Shown here: positions 47,122 to 56,089 of the stretch, piece after piece
Layout of the letters: the number at the start of each line of letters is the position of its first letter
How positions within the stretch are numbered: the stretch's first letter is position 1
NCBI RefSeq assembly: GCF_001310815.1
Contig: NZ_BAZK01000009.1
Location: forward strand, 176,941-240,940
Length of the DNA: 64,000 bases
Source of the DNA: Pseudovibrio denitrificans JCM 12308
GTDB taxonomy: Bacteria; Pseudomonadota; Alphaproteobacteria; Rhizobiales; Stappiaceae
Reading direction: 5' to 3'
Notes under the pieces: generated by a model
Told to the model about the DNA's origin: nothing
The model's input: only the letters and a program-made list of their open reading frames with translations
The model's database searches: none
Made by a program: the position numbers and the translations under genes

Positions 47122-48845
47122 ATGATGCAGGGTGAAACAGTCAAAGAAGACCGTGATACCAAAGCCAAAGTGCCAACAGGCGCTGCAGCGCTGGCCAAAG
47201 GCCTGACCCTGCTTGATATCATCGCCGATGCGGATGAGCCGCATCGTTTCTCTGAGCTGCTCAAACTCTCTGGTCTGCCAAAACCCACCTTTGCCCGCAT
47301 CCTGAAAACACTCATTGCCTTCGGTCTTGTTCGACAAGATGAGGCAAGGGTATCTACACCCTCGGCCCGCGCTTCATGGAGCTCTCCCACAAGGTTTGGG
47401 ACACGTTCGACCTGTCTTCCGTGGCAGGCTCTGAGCTGCAGCGTCTTTCTGATGATCTTCAGGAAACCGTGACCCTGTGCCGTCTGGATGAAGACCGCGT
47501 GCTCTATCTGGAAGAGCGGTCCGGTCAGGGCCTCGCCGTGCGTGTGGATGTGGGCCAGAAAGTACCGGCCCATGCCACAGCTGCCGGCAAAGCGCTTCTG
47601 GCCTTTCAGGATCCGACCACTTTACGCAGATTGCTGCAGAACATGAGCCTGCAGGCCTTCACTGATCAAACGATCACCAGCAAGGAACAGCTGCAGGCGG
47701 ACCTGACCCTGATCCGAGCCCGCGGCTATGCCATCTCGCTGGAAGAGCATTTTGCAGGGGTGAACTCGGTTGCAGTGGCGATCACCGGCAAGGATGGACA
47801 GCCTGTTGGCGCACTGGCCGTCCTCGGTCCGTCCTCGCGCATGACAGAAGGCCAGATCCACCCGATTGGCCGCGAACTGATGGCTGCTGCCCGCCGTATT
47901 ACCGGTGTGGCTGGTGCCGTTGCCATCAGCTCCCAGCCAAGACCAAGAACAAACAGAGCGAACATGGCCAAGCCATTGGAATGCGTGCTGCCCTGGGGCG
48001 CACAACTGGGCGAGTCCCCGGTCTGGCACTGCGGCGAAAACAAGCTGTACTGGGTCGATATTCTTAAACCAAGCGTTTGCCGGTTTGATCCTGAAACCGG
48101 CTCCAATGACAGCTGTGATGTCGGTAAACTGGTCAGTGCTGTGATGCCAACCAACGATGGCCGCTTGCTGTTGGCCACGCAGGATGGCTTGGAATGGCTG
48201 GATTTTGCCAGCGCTCAGCTGACCCCCTTCATGCATCCGGAACGGGATGTGGCGGGCAATCGCCTCAACGATGCCAAGGTCGGCCCGGGCGGTGCTGTGT
48301 GGGTTGGTTCCATGCGGCTCGACGCAAGCCAGCCAACGGGTGGCCTCTACCGCGTCACCAATGACGGCAACTTCACCGTCAAGGAAACCGGCATCGCCGT
48401 TTCCAACGGCCTGGGCTGGAGCCCGGATTCCAGAGTGTTCTACTTCGTCGATACGGTCCTGGGCGTCATCTACGCCTACGATACAGAGCCGGGCATCGGC
48501 ACTCTCACCAACAAGCGCATCTTTGCAACGATCCCTGAAAGCGAAGGCCGTCCGGATGGCCTGACAGTGGATGATCAGGGCGGCGTCTGGGTCGCCATCT
48601 GGGACGGCTGGCGCGTCAACCGCTACCTGCCGGATGGAACGTTAGATCGCGTGATCGATCTCCCTGTCCCACGCCCAACCAGCGTCACCTTCGGCGGAGA
48701 AAACCTCGACACCCTCTACATCACCAGCGCCCGCACCCGCCTCCCCGCCGCCACCCTAGCCGAAGCCCCCCTCTCCGGAGGCCTGTTTACGTGCAAACCG
48801 GGTGAAAAGGGGATAGCGAGTTCAGAGTTTGAGGTGAGGGGGTAG
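47122..48845 (+). CDS. IclR regulator fused to SMP-30/gluconolactonase domain, apparent frameshift
   Basis: A composite protein of about 574 residues. Residues 1-265 are an IclR regulator: winged helix (ALAKGLTLLDIIADADEPHR, GLPKPTFARILKTL) and effector domain (GQKVPAHATAAGKALLAF). From about 280 follows a full SMP-30 beta-propeller lactonase: GESPVWH, NRLNDAKVGPGG, SNGLGWSPD and RPDGLTVDDQG supply the metal-binding Glu, Asn and Asp. One G is missing near 47350, and adding it restores GIYTLGPRFMELSH. No stop or ribosome site separates the two parts; ATG 47964 could be an internal start. It may be a sensor that also opens the sugar lactone. The 3' end is very C-rich (48661-48780: 62 C, 22 G). 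Confidence 0.82.
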
Positions 48846-48853
48846 AGAGGCGT

Positions 48854-49492
48854 CTAATCCTCCAGTCTCTCCAGATCGAACACCAGATAGAGCAGGTTTT
48901 TGCACCAGTGCATGACGGTTTGGCGTTCTTTTGGGTCGGTGGTGAGGGCGATGATGTTGAGGCAGGAGACGCTGATGAGGTTTTGCAGGTAGGCGAGGCG
49001 CTGCGGGTTTTCTGGTAAAGAGCGACCGAACTTTTCCTGAATGCGGATGAAGCGGGAGAGGATCTGGTTGACGTGGGCTTCTTCCAGCTCTGACAGCTCT
49101 TTTGAGGAATTCATGGAGCGGCGCAGTTGCCAGTGGCCTGCAGAATTGGCGTCATAGCTGATTGCCATCTGCTCAAACATGTCATCGATGTAATCGCGGA
49201 TTGGTTCGCTGCCATCATAGCGTGCATCTAACTCATCCAATCCATTCAGAGCATTCTCCAGCCAACGGCGGAACAGCTCGTAGAAAATCGATTGCTTATT
49301 GGGAAAAAAGTTATAGAGCGAGCCAACACTGATATCGGCTCGACGTGCTATTTCGTTGGTGTTGATCTTATCGACCTGACCTTCGCTCAGCATATCCAGA
49401 GTGGTTTGCAGGATCAGTTCAATCTTTTCACGAGAGCGCTGTTGTTTGGCCTTCTTTCGCAAAGCGAGGGATTGCTCGTTGAGGGATGGCAT
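48854..49492 (-). CDS. TetR-family transcriptional regulator
   Basis: A 212-residue TetR-type regulator. The helix-turn-helix is in the first 60 residues (REKIELILQTTLDMLSEGQV, NEIARRADISVGSLYNFFP), with a divergent C-terminal ligand/dimer domain. Convergent with the IclR-SMP-30 gene eight bases away with no hairpin between, and divergent from the TonB receptor gene at 49792, whose promoter region it shares. It may control that receptor and the iron genes beyond. The coding strand is C-rich at its 3' end (48901-49020: 50 C, 18 G on the coding strand). Confidence 0.88.
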   Translation of the reverse strand: MPSLNEQSLALRKKAKQQRSREKIELILQTTLDMLSEGQVDKINTNEIARRADISVGSLYNFFPNKQSIFYELFRRWLENALNGLDELDARYDGSEPIRDYIDDMFEQMAISYDANSAGHWQLRRSMNSSKELSELEEAHVNQILSRFIRIQEKFGRSLPENPQRLAYLQNLISVSCLNIIALTTDPKERQTVMHWCKNLLYLVFDLERLED

Positions 49493-49599
49493 GGAAATGG
49501 CTGTCCTTTGTAAATCTCGCTTTACCGTGTTCTGCCCAACAAGATTTCCAGAGGCAAGCCCCTTGGAAAAGAATTAGCAGATATACTCACTGAATATCT

Positions 49600-49614
49600 T
49601 GACTTATAAAGTCA
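49600..49614. promoter_or_regulatory. Dyad TGA-N9-TCA: candidate RirA iron box or TetR operator
   Basis: TGACTTATAAAGTCA is a 15-bp dyad with 6-bp arms in the region between the TetR gene and the TonB receptor gene. It fits the TGA-N9-TCA iron-responsive operator described for RirA in rhizobial alphaproteobacteria. It also resembles TetR-type operators. Position among iron genes favours the first reading; nothing here decides between them. The surrounding 49493-49791 interval has no gene. Confidence 0.5.
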
Positions 49615-49791
49615 TATTATCTATTGGAGTCAAAATCGAGTTATTGCTCAACTTTTTGATTTGAGAATCTGAAGTTATTGCAATCGCTGAAAATTTTGAA
49701 AAATCAAATGATTAAGCTCCAACCAATTTAAGCGTCAAGCCAGAAGCCAGACACCATTGGGGCGGTTATCAGTGGAATAGGTGTTTGAAAC

Positions 49792-52077
49792 ATGGGCATC
49801 CACTACAAGTCTGCGCTTCTGTCTGGCTCCTCCATCAGTCTGCTGCTGCTTACCGGAATTGCAGCTGCGCAAGAGGCCAGTTCTTCCAATCAGGATCTGG
49901 ATGAAGTTGTTGTATATGGCTCGACTGTCGCCGAAGACGCATTAGCGCCAACACTCGGTTATGTTCCTACAGAAACAGCAAGCGCAGGCCGTATTGGTTT
50001 GCCAATTGAGGAAACGCCACGTTCTGTTTCAGTTGTATCCTCCCAGCAGATGGAAGATCAGGGCGCAGAGTCCATTGTAGATGCGATTTCCTATAGTGCG
50101 GGTGTTGTTCCAGCGATTTATGGCTTCGACCTGCGCTATGATAACTATGCGATCCGAGGTTTTGAAAGTGCAGTCGGAGGCCTCAACTATCGTGATGGCT
50201 TACCTCTTCGGATCTTCGCTTGGGGGGGCTGGAACATTGAGCCATTTGGAGTTGAGCGAGTTGAGGTATTACGAGGACCATCCTCTGATCTGTTTGGTGC
50301 CAACCAGCCAGGTGGACTGGTAAACACTGTTACGAAACGTCCTCAGGAGGAGTTCTCGGCAGTTTTGCAGGCAACTTATGGTAATAACAATCGTAAGCAA
50401 CTAGCCGCAGATGTCACGGGTTCGCTTTCAGAAGATTCTCCAATTAGTTATCGCATTGTTGGCGTTGGACGTCTGTCTGATACGCAGGTTGACGATGTTC
50501 ATGATGATCGTCTCTACATCGCCCCATCAGTTACTGCAAAACTTGGCGATAAAACCAAACTTACTCTGTTGGCCCAGTATCAAAAGGACTTCCAAGGCGA
50601 GAGCTGGCAAATACTACCTCAGCACGGAACGTTGCTGTCCAACAGCCAGGGAAGTTTTGATTACGATACATTTGCTGGTGATCCAGACCGCAATGGTTTG
50701 GAACGTGATCAGCATTATGTTGGCTACGAGCTTGACCACCAGTTCGATAATGGTCTTGAGCTGTATCAACGTGCACGCATAGCTTACAATAAGATCACTT
50801 ATGATGGCGCATACAATGGTGGAGCAGTAGACTTTGATACTTTATTAGCCGGCGGCGCGCCTCAGGTATCAGGCGTCGATACTGCGATCCTTGTCAAAAA
50901 TGAAGTTGAAGAAACAGGTTATCAGGGATCCATTGATACGGCCCTTAAATATGACGCAACTTTCGGGAGCGTAGAGACTCAGTTTATTGCTGGTCTGGAT
51001 TATTACAAAGGGTACTCCGAAGCAGACTTGGGAAGTGGTTACGCCGGAGAAAAGAACCTATTTACTGGCGAAATTACTAATTTGCTTCCCACCCTGCCAG
51101 GGGTCAATCCTGCATTGCTGAAGGACTATACTGGTTTCTCAGATCAATCAGTTACACAGACCGGATTGTATGCTGCTGCCAACTCCAAGATCTTTGATAA
51201 GTTTAGGTTAGACCTGAATATCCGGCACGATTGGTTGGATCGAGATGTCAAAGGAGAACGACCTGAACCGGGCAGTTCACCTGCAAGAGAGCAAACATTT
51301 GATCGGGCACTTACCGGTCGCATTGGGGTTTCTTATGTAAGTGATTACGGTATCACGCCTTTTGCCAGTTTCGGAAACTCTTTTGATGCCCCTCCTGCTG
51401 GGATGACAAAAGAAGGGAAGGCCTTCAAGCCAACTCATGCAGAACAGTTTGAAATTGGAGTAAAGTACGCGCCTACAAACTTTGATGGCTTCTTCAGTGT
51501 CGCGGGTTTTCAGATCACAAAAGACAATGTCTTAACGAATGACCCAAACAACACCGGTCCTTTACCAGCGTCGATTCAAGCTGGTGAAGTTAGAGTGCGT
51601 GGTATCGAGTTTGAAGGTGCAATTGAATTGTACAGCGGCCTTTCTGCTCTCGGCAATTACACATATCTAGATACTGAAGTGACTAAGGATACGACTGCCT
51701 CGCTTGTTGGCAATCAACTTGAACGTATCCCTGAGCATGCTGGTTCTCTTTGGCTCAAGTATAACTTTGCAGAAGATACATGGCTTAAAGGCCTAAGCGT
51801 CGCAGCCGGTGCTCGCTATTTGGGTGAAAGATTTGGCGATAATGAAAATGCCATCAAGCTTGACGCGGTAACTCTGTTCGATGCTGCCTTAAGTTATGAG
51901 TATCGAAATCTGAAGCTCTCCTTTACAGGGCGTAACCTTGCCGACAAATCCTTTATAAGTCATTGCGGTAAAGCCTCGCTCGCTTCACTTGTGCCAGCTG
52001 CTTTGAATGTAGATTCACACAACTGCACCTACGGCAAGGGCCGAGAGCTACGGCTTCAGTTGACGAGTACTTTCTAG
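49792..52077 (+). CDS. TonB-dependent ferric-siderophore receptor
   Basis: A 761-residue outer-membrane receptor of the FhuA/FoxA-like class. A signal peptide (SISLLLLTGIAAAQ) is followed by the TonB-box-like LDEVVVYGS (about residues 36-44) and a plug domain (IEETPRSVSVVSSQQMEDQG, LRYDNYAIRGFES, VEVLRGPSSDLFG, QPGGLVNTVTK). The barrel ends in the C-terminal Phe (LRLQLTSTF) expected of outer-membrane proteins. Next to a periplasmic ferric-siderophore binding protein, two FecCD permeases and an ATPase, it is the entry port of that importer. The siderophore is unknown; hydroxamates are plausible. Confidence 0.92.
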   Translation: MGIHYKSALLSGSSISLLLLTGIAAAQEASSSNQDLDEVVVYGSTVAEDALAPTLGYVPTETASAGRIGLPIEETPRSVSVVSSQQMEDQGAESIVDAISYSAGVVPAIYGFDLRYDNYAIRGFESAVGGLNYRDGLPLRIFAWGGWNIEPFGVERVEVLRGPSSDLFGANQPGGLVNTVTKRPQEEFSAVLQATYGNNNRKQLAADVTGSLSEDSPISYRIVGVGRLSDTQVDDVHDDRLYIAPSVTAKLGDKTKLTLLAQYQKDFQGESWQILPQHGTLLSNSQGSFDYDTFAGDPDRNGLERDQHYVGYELDHQFDNGLELYQRARIAYNKITYDGAYNGGAVDFDTLLAGGAPQVSGVDTAILVKNEVEETGYQGSIDTALKYDATFGSVETQFIAGLDYYKGYSEADLGSGYAGEKNLFTGEITNLLPTLPGVNPALLKDYTGFSDQSVTQTGLYAAANSKIFDKFRLDLNIRHDWLDRDVKGERPEPGSSPAREQTFDRALTGRIGVSYVSDYGITPFASFGNSFDAPPAGMTKEGKAFKPTHAEQFEIGVKYAPTNFDGFFSVAGFQITKDNVLTNDPNNTGPLPASIQAGEVRVRGIEFEGAIELYSGLSALGNYTYLDTEVTKDTTASLVGNQLERIPEHAGSLWLKYNFAEDTWLKGLSVAAGARYLGERFGDNENAIKLDAVTLFDAALSYEYRNLKLSFTGRNLADKSFISHCGKASLASLVPAALNVDSHNCTYGKGRELRLQLTSTF

Positions 52078-52104
52078 ACTTTCCTAATCAGAAAATGAGT
52101 TGAT

Positions 52105-52134
52105 GCCACGGGCTTTGCGGTCCGTGGCTGGTTT
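52105..52134 (+). terminator. Hairpin between receptor and ABC importer genes
   Basis: GCCACGG (52105-52111) pairs with CCGTGGC (52122-52128) around a 10-base loop, followed by TGGTTTTG. It is modest and may only partly stop transcription between the receptor and the importer genes. Confidence 0.5.
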
Positions 52135-52146
52135 TGTGAGAGAGAC

Positions 52147-53187
52147 ATGCAAACCATCCACGCATGCATCAAACAGTTTGAACGGGTTTTGTTAAGCGGC
52201 GCACTGTGTCTGGCGATGTTTTTCGTGAGTGCTCAGCAGTCAGAAGCAGCTGATTTTCCCGTGGTGTTCGAGCACCAGTACGGGACAACGACAGTGACGT
52301 CGCAGCCCAAGCGGATCGTATCTGTCAGTTTCATCGGGCATGACTTTTTGCTGGCTCTGGGCGTGAAGCCTGTGGCGTTGCGGCGTTGGTATGGCAACTA
52401 TCCCAATGGAGTTTGGCCGTGGGCACAGCCTGCTTTGGAGGATGCCAAACCAACGGTCATGTGGGGAGAGATCAATGTGGAGCAGATCGCTGCTTTGAAG
52501 CCTGATCTGATCCTGGGGCTATGGTCAGGTATGACGCGTGCTCAATACAAGATCCTCTCACAGATTGCACCGGTTCTTGTCCCAGAAGAGCATTATGGTG
52601 ATTACGGCACACCCTGGCAGCAGATGACGCGTACGATCGCGAAAGCAATTGGGCGCGCTGAAAAAGGGGAGCAAGTGGTGCGGGATCTGGAAGCCCGCTT
52701 TGCTGCTATCAAACAGAACCATCCGGACTGGTTGGACAAATCCGCAGTGGTGGTCTGGCCGGGAGATATTGGCGCGTATCCATCGTCAGACCTTCGTGGA
52801 CGGTTTTTAAGCGATCTTGGCTTTATCGTATCTGAAAAGGTCGAAGCGCTTGTCCGAAGTGATCTGTTTTATGTGCGTGTTTCACCGGAAGATCTGGATC
52901 CTATCGATACAGATGTTCTGATCTGGCTCGATTTTGGCTCGGGCGCGTCGCAGATCAATACGCTACGTCTTCGCCCGACCATGCGGGCTTATAGAGAAGG
53001 GCGTGAGGTCGTTGCGACACCGATGATTGCTGCCGCGCTTTCGCATTCCTCCCCACTCAGCCTGAACTTCGCTCTGGACCAGCTGGAACCGCTGATTGCA
53101 GCAGCTATCGATGGAGATCCGGCGACACCAGTGAGCACCTCTGTTGAGGCTGGTATCACACGAGCACAGCAAATGGAGGGGCAGTGA
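52147..53187 (+). CDS. Ferric-siderophore periplasmic binding protein (FhuD/FecB type)
   Basis: A 346-residue class III periplasmic binding protein. A signal peptide (LSGALCLAMFFVSAQQSEAA) precedes the mature protein. The two lobes carry QPKRIVSVSFIGHDFLLALG and EQIAALKPDLILGLWSGMTR, typical of iron-siderophore binders. No lipobox is seen, so it is soluble in the periplasm. Its stop overlaps the permease start (TGATG). It delivers ferric siderophore to the FecCD permeases. Confidence 0.9.
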   Translation: MQTIHACIKQFERVLLSGALCLAMFFVSAQQSEAADFPVVFEHQYGTTTVTSQPKRIVSVSFIGHDFLLALGVKPVALRRWYGNYPNGVWPWAQPALEDAKPTVMWGEINVEQIAALKPDLILGLWSGMTRAQYKILSQIAPVLVPEEHYGDYGTPWQQMTRTIAKAIGRAEKGEQVVRDLEARFAAIKQNHPDWLDKSAVVVWPGDIGAYPSSDLRGRFLSDLGFIVSEKVEALVRSDLFYVRVSPEDLDPIDTDVLIWLDFGSGASQINTLRLRPTMRAYREGREVVATPMIAAALSHSSPLSLNFALDQLEPLIAAAIDGDPATPVSTSVEAGITRAQQMEGQ

Positions 53188-54236
53188 TGTTTGTTGATGT
53201 TGCTCAGCGTGTGGGTGCTGCAGACAATCTCAGTGTTTCGGACAAGTCTCGTGGTGGCTGGTCACTCGCACTTGTGGTCCTTTTGGTCGTTCTCTCCGTG
53301 GTTTCGCTCGGTGCTGGTGTGCGGTCCATTCCGCTATCTGCCATCAGCGATGCTTTGTGGGCAACGGACCTTAGCAATCCGGACCACATTGTGATTATGG
53401 AAATGCGGGTGCCGCGCTTGATTGGCGCGTTGCTGATTGGAGCGTCTTTGGCCATGGCCGGCGCGATCATGCAGATCGTGACACGCAATCCGCTGGCGGA
53501 TCCGGGATTGTTCGGCGTGAATGCTGGTGCATCCATGGCCGTGGTGCTATCCATTTGGGGCGCAGGCATTTCGGCTGCGGGTCTGTTCATCTGGCCTGCT
53601 ATGGCCGGTGCCTTCGTGGTGAGCCTTGCCGTATATGCTCTTGCCAATCTGGGGCAGGGCGGTGCCAGCCCTTTGCGGATGGCTTTGGCAGGAGCTGCTG
53701 TCAGCTCGTTTCTTTTGGCACTTGTCCGTGGAGTTCTGCTGGTAAGTCAGCAAACGCTGGAAACTTACCGCTTCTGGGTGGTTGGCTCACTGCAGGGCGT
53801 GAAGCCCGAAGTGCTACTGCAGCTCTGGCCCTTCTTTGCTGCCGGCTTTGTTGCCTGTCTCATCCTCGGTCGTTGGCTGAATGCCCTTTCTCTTGGTGAA
53901 GATCTGGCGAAGTCACTTGGAACCAAAATGGGTATTGTCAAAGGCCTCAGCCTGTTTGCGGTAGTCTGTCTGTCAGGTGGTTCTGTTGCTTTGGCTGGTC
54001 CCGTCGCATTTGTTGGGCTCGTTGTACCCCATGTTGCCCGCCGGTTCAGTGGGGCAGACAGTGCCTGGCTGCTGCTGTTTTCCGCCTTACTGGGAGCTCT
54101 GTTTGTGCTGGCCGGCGATATTCTTGGCCGTGTTCTTCTTGAAGGCCGTGAGCTGCAAATCGGTGTTACTGTGGCATTGGTGGGCGGTCCGTTCTTTGTC
54201 TATCTCCTCAGAAAAACAAGGATGATGTCTCCATGA
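53187..54236 (+). CDS. Ferric-siderophore ABC transporter permease (FecCD family), first
   Basis: A 349-residue FecCD/BtuC-type permease with about nine to ten membrane helices: PRLIGALLIGASLAMAGAIM, RNPLADPGLFGVNAGAS and SLGTKMGIVKGLSLFAVVCL, with the coupling-loop GPVAFVGLVVPHVAR. ATG 53187 is preferred; GTG 53184 is just before it, and GGAGGGG precedes both. The stop overlaps the second permease (ATGA). The two permeases form a heterodimer. Confidence 0.92.
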   Translation: MFVDVAQRVGAADNLSVSDKSRGGWSLALVVLLVVLSVVSLGAGVRSIPLSAISDALWATDLSNPDHIVIMEMRVPRLIGALLIGASLAMAGAIMQIVTRNPLADPGLFGVNAGASMAVVLSIWGAGISAAGLFIWPAMAGAFVVSLAVYALANLGQGGASPLRMALAGAAVSSFLLALVRGVLLVSQQTLETYRFWVVGSLQGVKPEVLLQLWPFFAAGFVACLILGRWLNALSLGEDLAKSLGTKMGIVKGLSLFAVVCLSGGSVALAGPVAFVGLVVPHVARRFSGADSAWLLLFSALLGALFVLAGDILGRVLLEGRELQIGVTVALVGGPFFVYLLRKTRMMSP

Positions 54237-55273
54237 AGTTGCTTGGCCATCATCTCGTCGTTCCGCTTCCGGGCGGAGCGCTTCTTATGCGCAAACGTAG
54301 CGCTGCTGTCGGCTGCGTGTTGCTGGCATTCACATTGATCGCAATGTTCGCGGCCCATTGGCTCGGTGTTTATCCAATCGCTGCAGATCGGATCTTGCCG
54401 CTCATGTTCAGTGGTGAGAGCAACGTTGATCAGCTCATCCTGCTGGATGTGCGTATGCCGCGTATTCTTGTGGGCGTTTTTGTTGGCGGCCTCATGGGCA
54501 TGTCCGGCGCGATTTTTCAGGCGCTGATGCGTAACCCGCTGGCCTCACCGGATGTGCTTGGGTTCAACGCTGGTGCCGCCTTTGGTGCACTGCTGACAAT
54601 CTTCCTGTTTGGCTCCGCTGCCTATGTGTTTTGGGGAGCCGTTGTCGGAGGTGTGATGACAGCTGTGCTGGTTGTTGCCTTGTCCTGGCAACGCGGGCTT
54701 GATCTCTTCCGCCTGATCATGGTGGGCATTGGCATTGGCTTTACATTGCTGGCTTGTGCTGATTTCCTCATGTCGCAGCTGGATATTCAGCGCGCATCCG
54801 ATATGGCCAAGTGGCTCGTTGGCAGCCTAGGGCAGATCCAGCGGGAGGATATCGCTCCGGTTGCGATTGCGTTTGTGGTGCTGGGTTCTCTGGGCATTGT
54901 GCTGCAATACTCATTGGACAGGCTCGCTTTTGATGAAGACCTGGCAACGGGCCTCGGTTTGAAGGTGAACAGCCTTCGCTTGCTGTTGGTCGCCGTTGCC
55001 GTGGTGATGACTGCCACCGCAGTGGCCGTTGCTGGGCCAATTCCATTTGTAGCGTTCGTTTCTGGACCAATTGCACGGCAACTGTCCAAAACACCATCTT
55101 CAGCACTCATCCTGGCAGCGGGTATTGGCATTCTGGTCACGCTGCTGTCGGACACAGCCGCCCGGACACTGGTTGCCTCATTCCAGATGCCAACCGGTGT
55201 GTTTACCGCGTTGATTGGTGCTCCTTATCTCATTTGGTTGCTTGCACGGCAGGCGAAACGGAATCTTATCTAA
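54233..55273 (+). CDS. Ferric-siderophore ABC transporter permease (FecCD family), second
   Basis: A 346-residue FecCD permease homologous to its neighbour: PRILVGVFVGGLMGMSGAIF, RNPLASPDVLGFNAGAAFG and GPIPFVAFVSGPIARQL. An N-terminal extension of about 25 residues precedes the first helix. The stop codon overlaps the ATPase start (TAATG). Together with the preceding gene it makes the membrane channel of the importer. Confidence 0.92.
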   Translation: MKLLGHHLVVPLPGGALLMRKRSAAVGCVLLAFTLIAMFAAHWLGVYPIAADRILPLMFSGESNVDQLILLDVRMPRILVGVFVGGLMGMSGAIFQALMRNPLASPDVLGFNAGAAFGALLTIFLFGSAAYVFWGAVVGGVMTAVLVVALSWQRGLDLFRLIMVGIGIGFTLLACADFLMSQLDIQRASDMAKWLVGSLGQIQREDIAPVAIAFVVLGSLGIVLQYSLDRLAFDEDLATGLGLKVNSLRLLLVAVAVVMTATAVAVAGPIPFVAFVSGPIARQLSKTPSSALILAAGIGILVTLLSDTAARTLVASFQMPTGVFTALIGAPYLIWLLARQAKRNLI

Positions 55274-56064
55274 TGCTTCAGACTCAAGAAAATGCACCGT
55301 TGGAAGCCAAAGATCTCGGGCTTTCGTTTGGCTCTCACGTTGTCCTGAAAGACTTCAATCTGGCAATCCCAAGGGGAAAGATCTCAGTTGTGATCGGCCC
55401 CAATGCTTGCGGAAAGTCCACGTTGCTCCGCTCGCTGGCACGGTTGGAAAAGCCAACGGCAGGCACTGTGTTGTTGGATGGAAAATCTATCCATAAGCAG
55501 CCTACACGAGGTGTAGCCAAGCGCCTTGGCATCCTGCCTCAGATGCCTGTTGCGCCAGAAGGGATCACGGTGGGGGATCTGGTCAGCCGTGGTCGTACGC
55601 CTCACCAGTCCGTATGGCGGCAATGGTCTCGTCAGGATGAAGTGGCGATCCAGAAAGCCATAGAGATGACTAAGATCACAGAACTGCGCGACAAGCCTTT
55701 CAACTCTCTTTCGGGAGGACAGCGCCAGCGTGTCTGGATTGCAATGGCGTTGGCGCAGGAAACTGATTTGCTGTTGCTGGATGAGCCGACCACCTTTTTG
55801 GATCTCGCTCATCAGATTGAGCTGCTGGAGCTTCTCAAGCAATGCAATGAAGAGCAGCAAATGACGATTGTCGCTGTCCTGCACGATATCAACCTTGCCG
55901 CACGGTATGCGCACAATCTAGTGGTCATGAAGGACGGTCGGATTGAAGCGCAGGGTAGCGCAGGCAAGACCATCACCAAAGACATCATGAAATCTACCTT
56001 CGGTCTGGAGTGTTATGTGATGCCAGATCCGGTGAAGGGTACGCCGCTGGTTGTTCCAGTTTGA
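55273..56064 (+). CDS. Ferric-siderophore ABC transporter ATP-binding protein (FhuC/FecE type)
   Basis: A 263-residue ATPase. I use ATG 55273, which overlaps the permease stop codon; an earlier in-frame ATG at 55234 lies inside the permease gene. Walker A is GPNACGKSTLLRSL, the signature SLSGGQRQRVWIAMALAQ, Walker B LLLLDEPTTFLDL, and the H loop VLHDINLAARYA. LDLAHQIELLELL is typical of FecE/FhuC ATPases. It closes a four-gene importer cassette. Confidence 0.94.
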   Translation: MLQTQENAPLEAKDLGLSFGSHVVLKDFNLAIPRGKISVVIGPNACGKSTLLRSLARLEKPTAGTVLLDGKSIHKQPTRGVAKRLGILPQMPVAPEGITVGDLVSRGRTPHQSVWRQWSRQDEVAIQKAIEMTKITELRDKPFNSLSGGQRQRVWIAMALAQETDLLLLDEPTTFLDLAHQIELLELLKQCNEEQQMTIVAVLHDINLAARYAHNLVVMKDGRIEAQGSAGKTITKDIMKSTFGLECYVMPDPVKGTPLVVPV

Positions 56065-56089
56065 TGCCAAAACAATTTCAATAAGTTAG

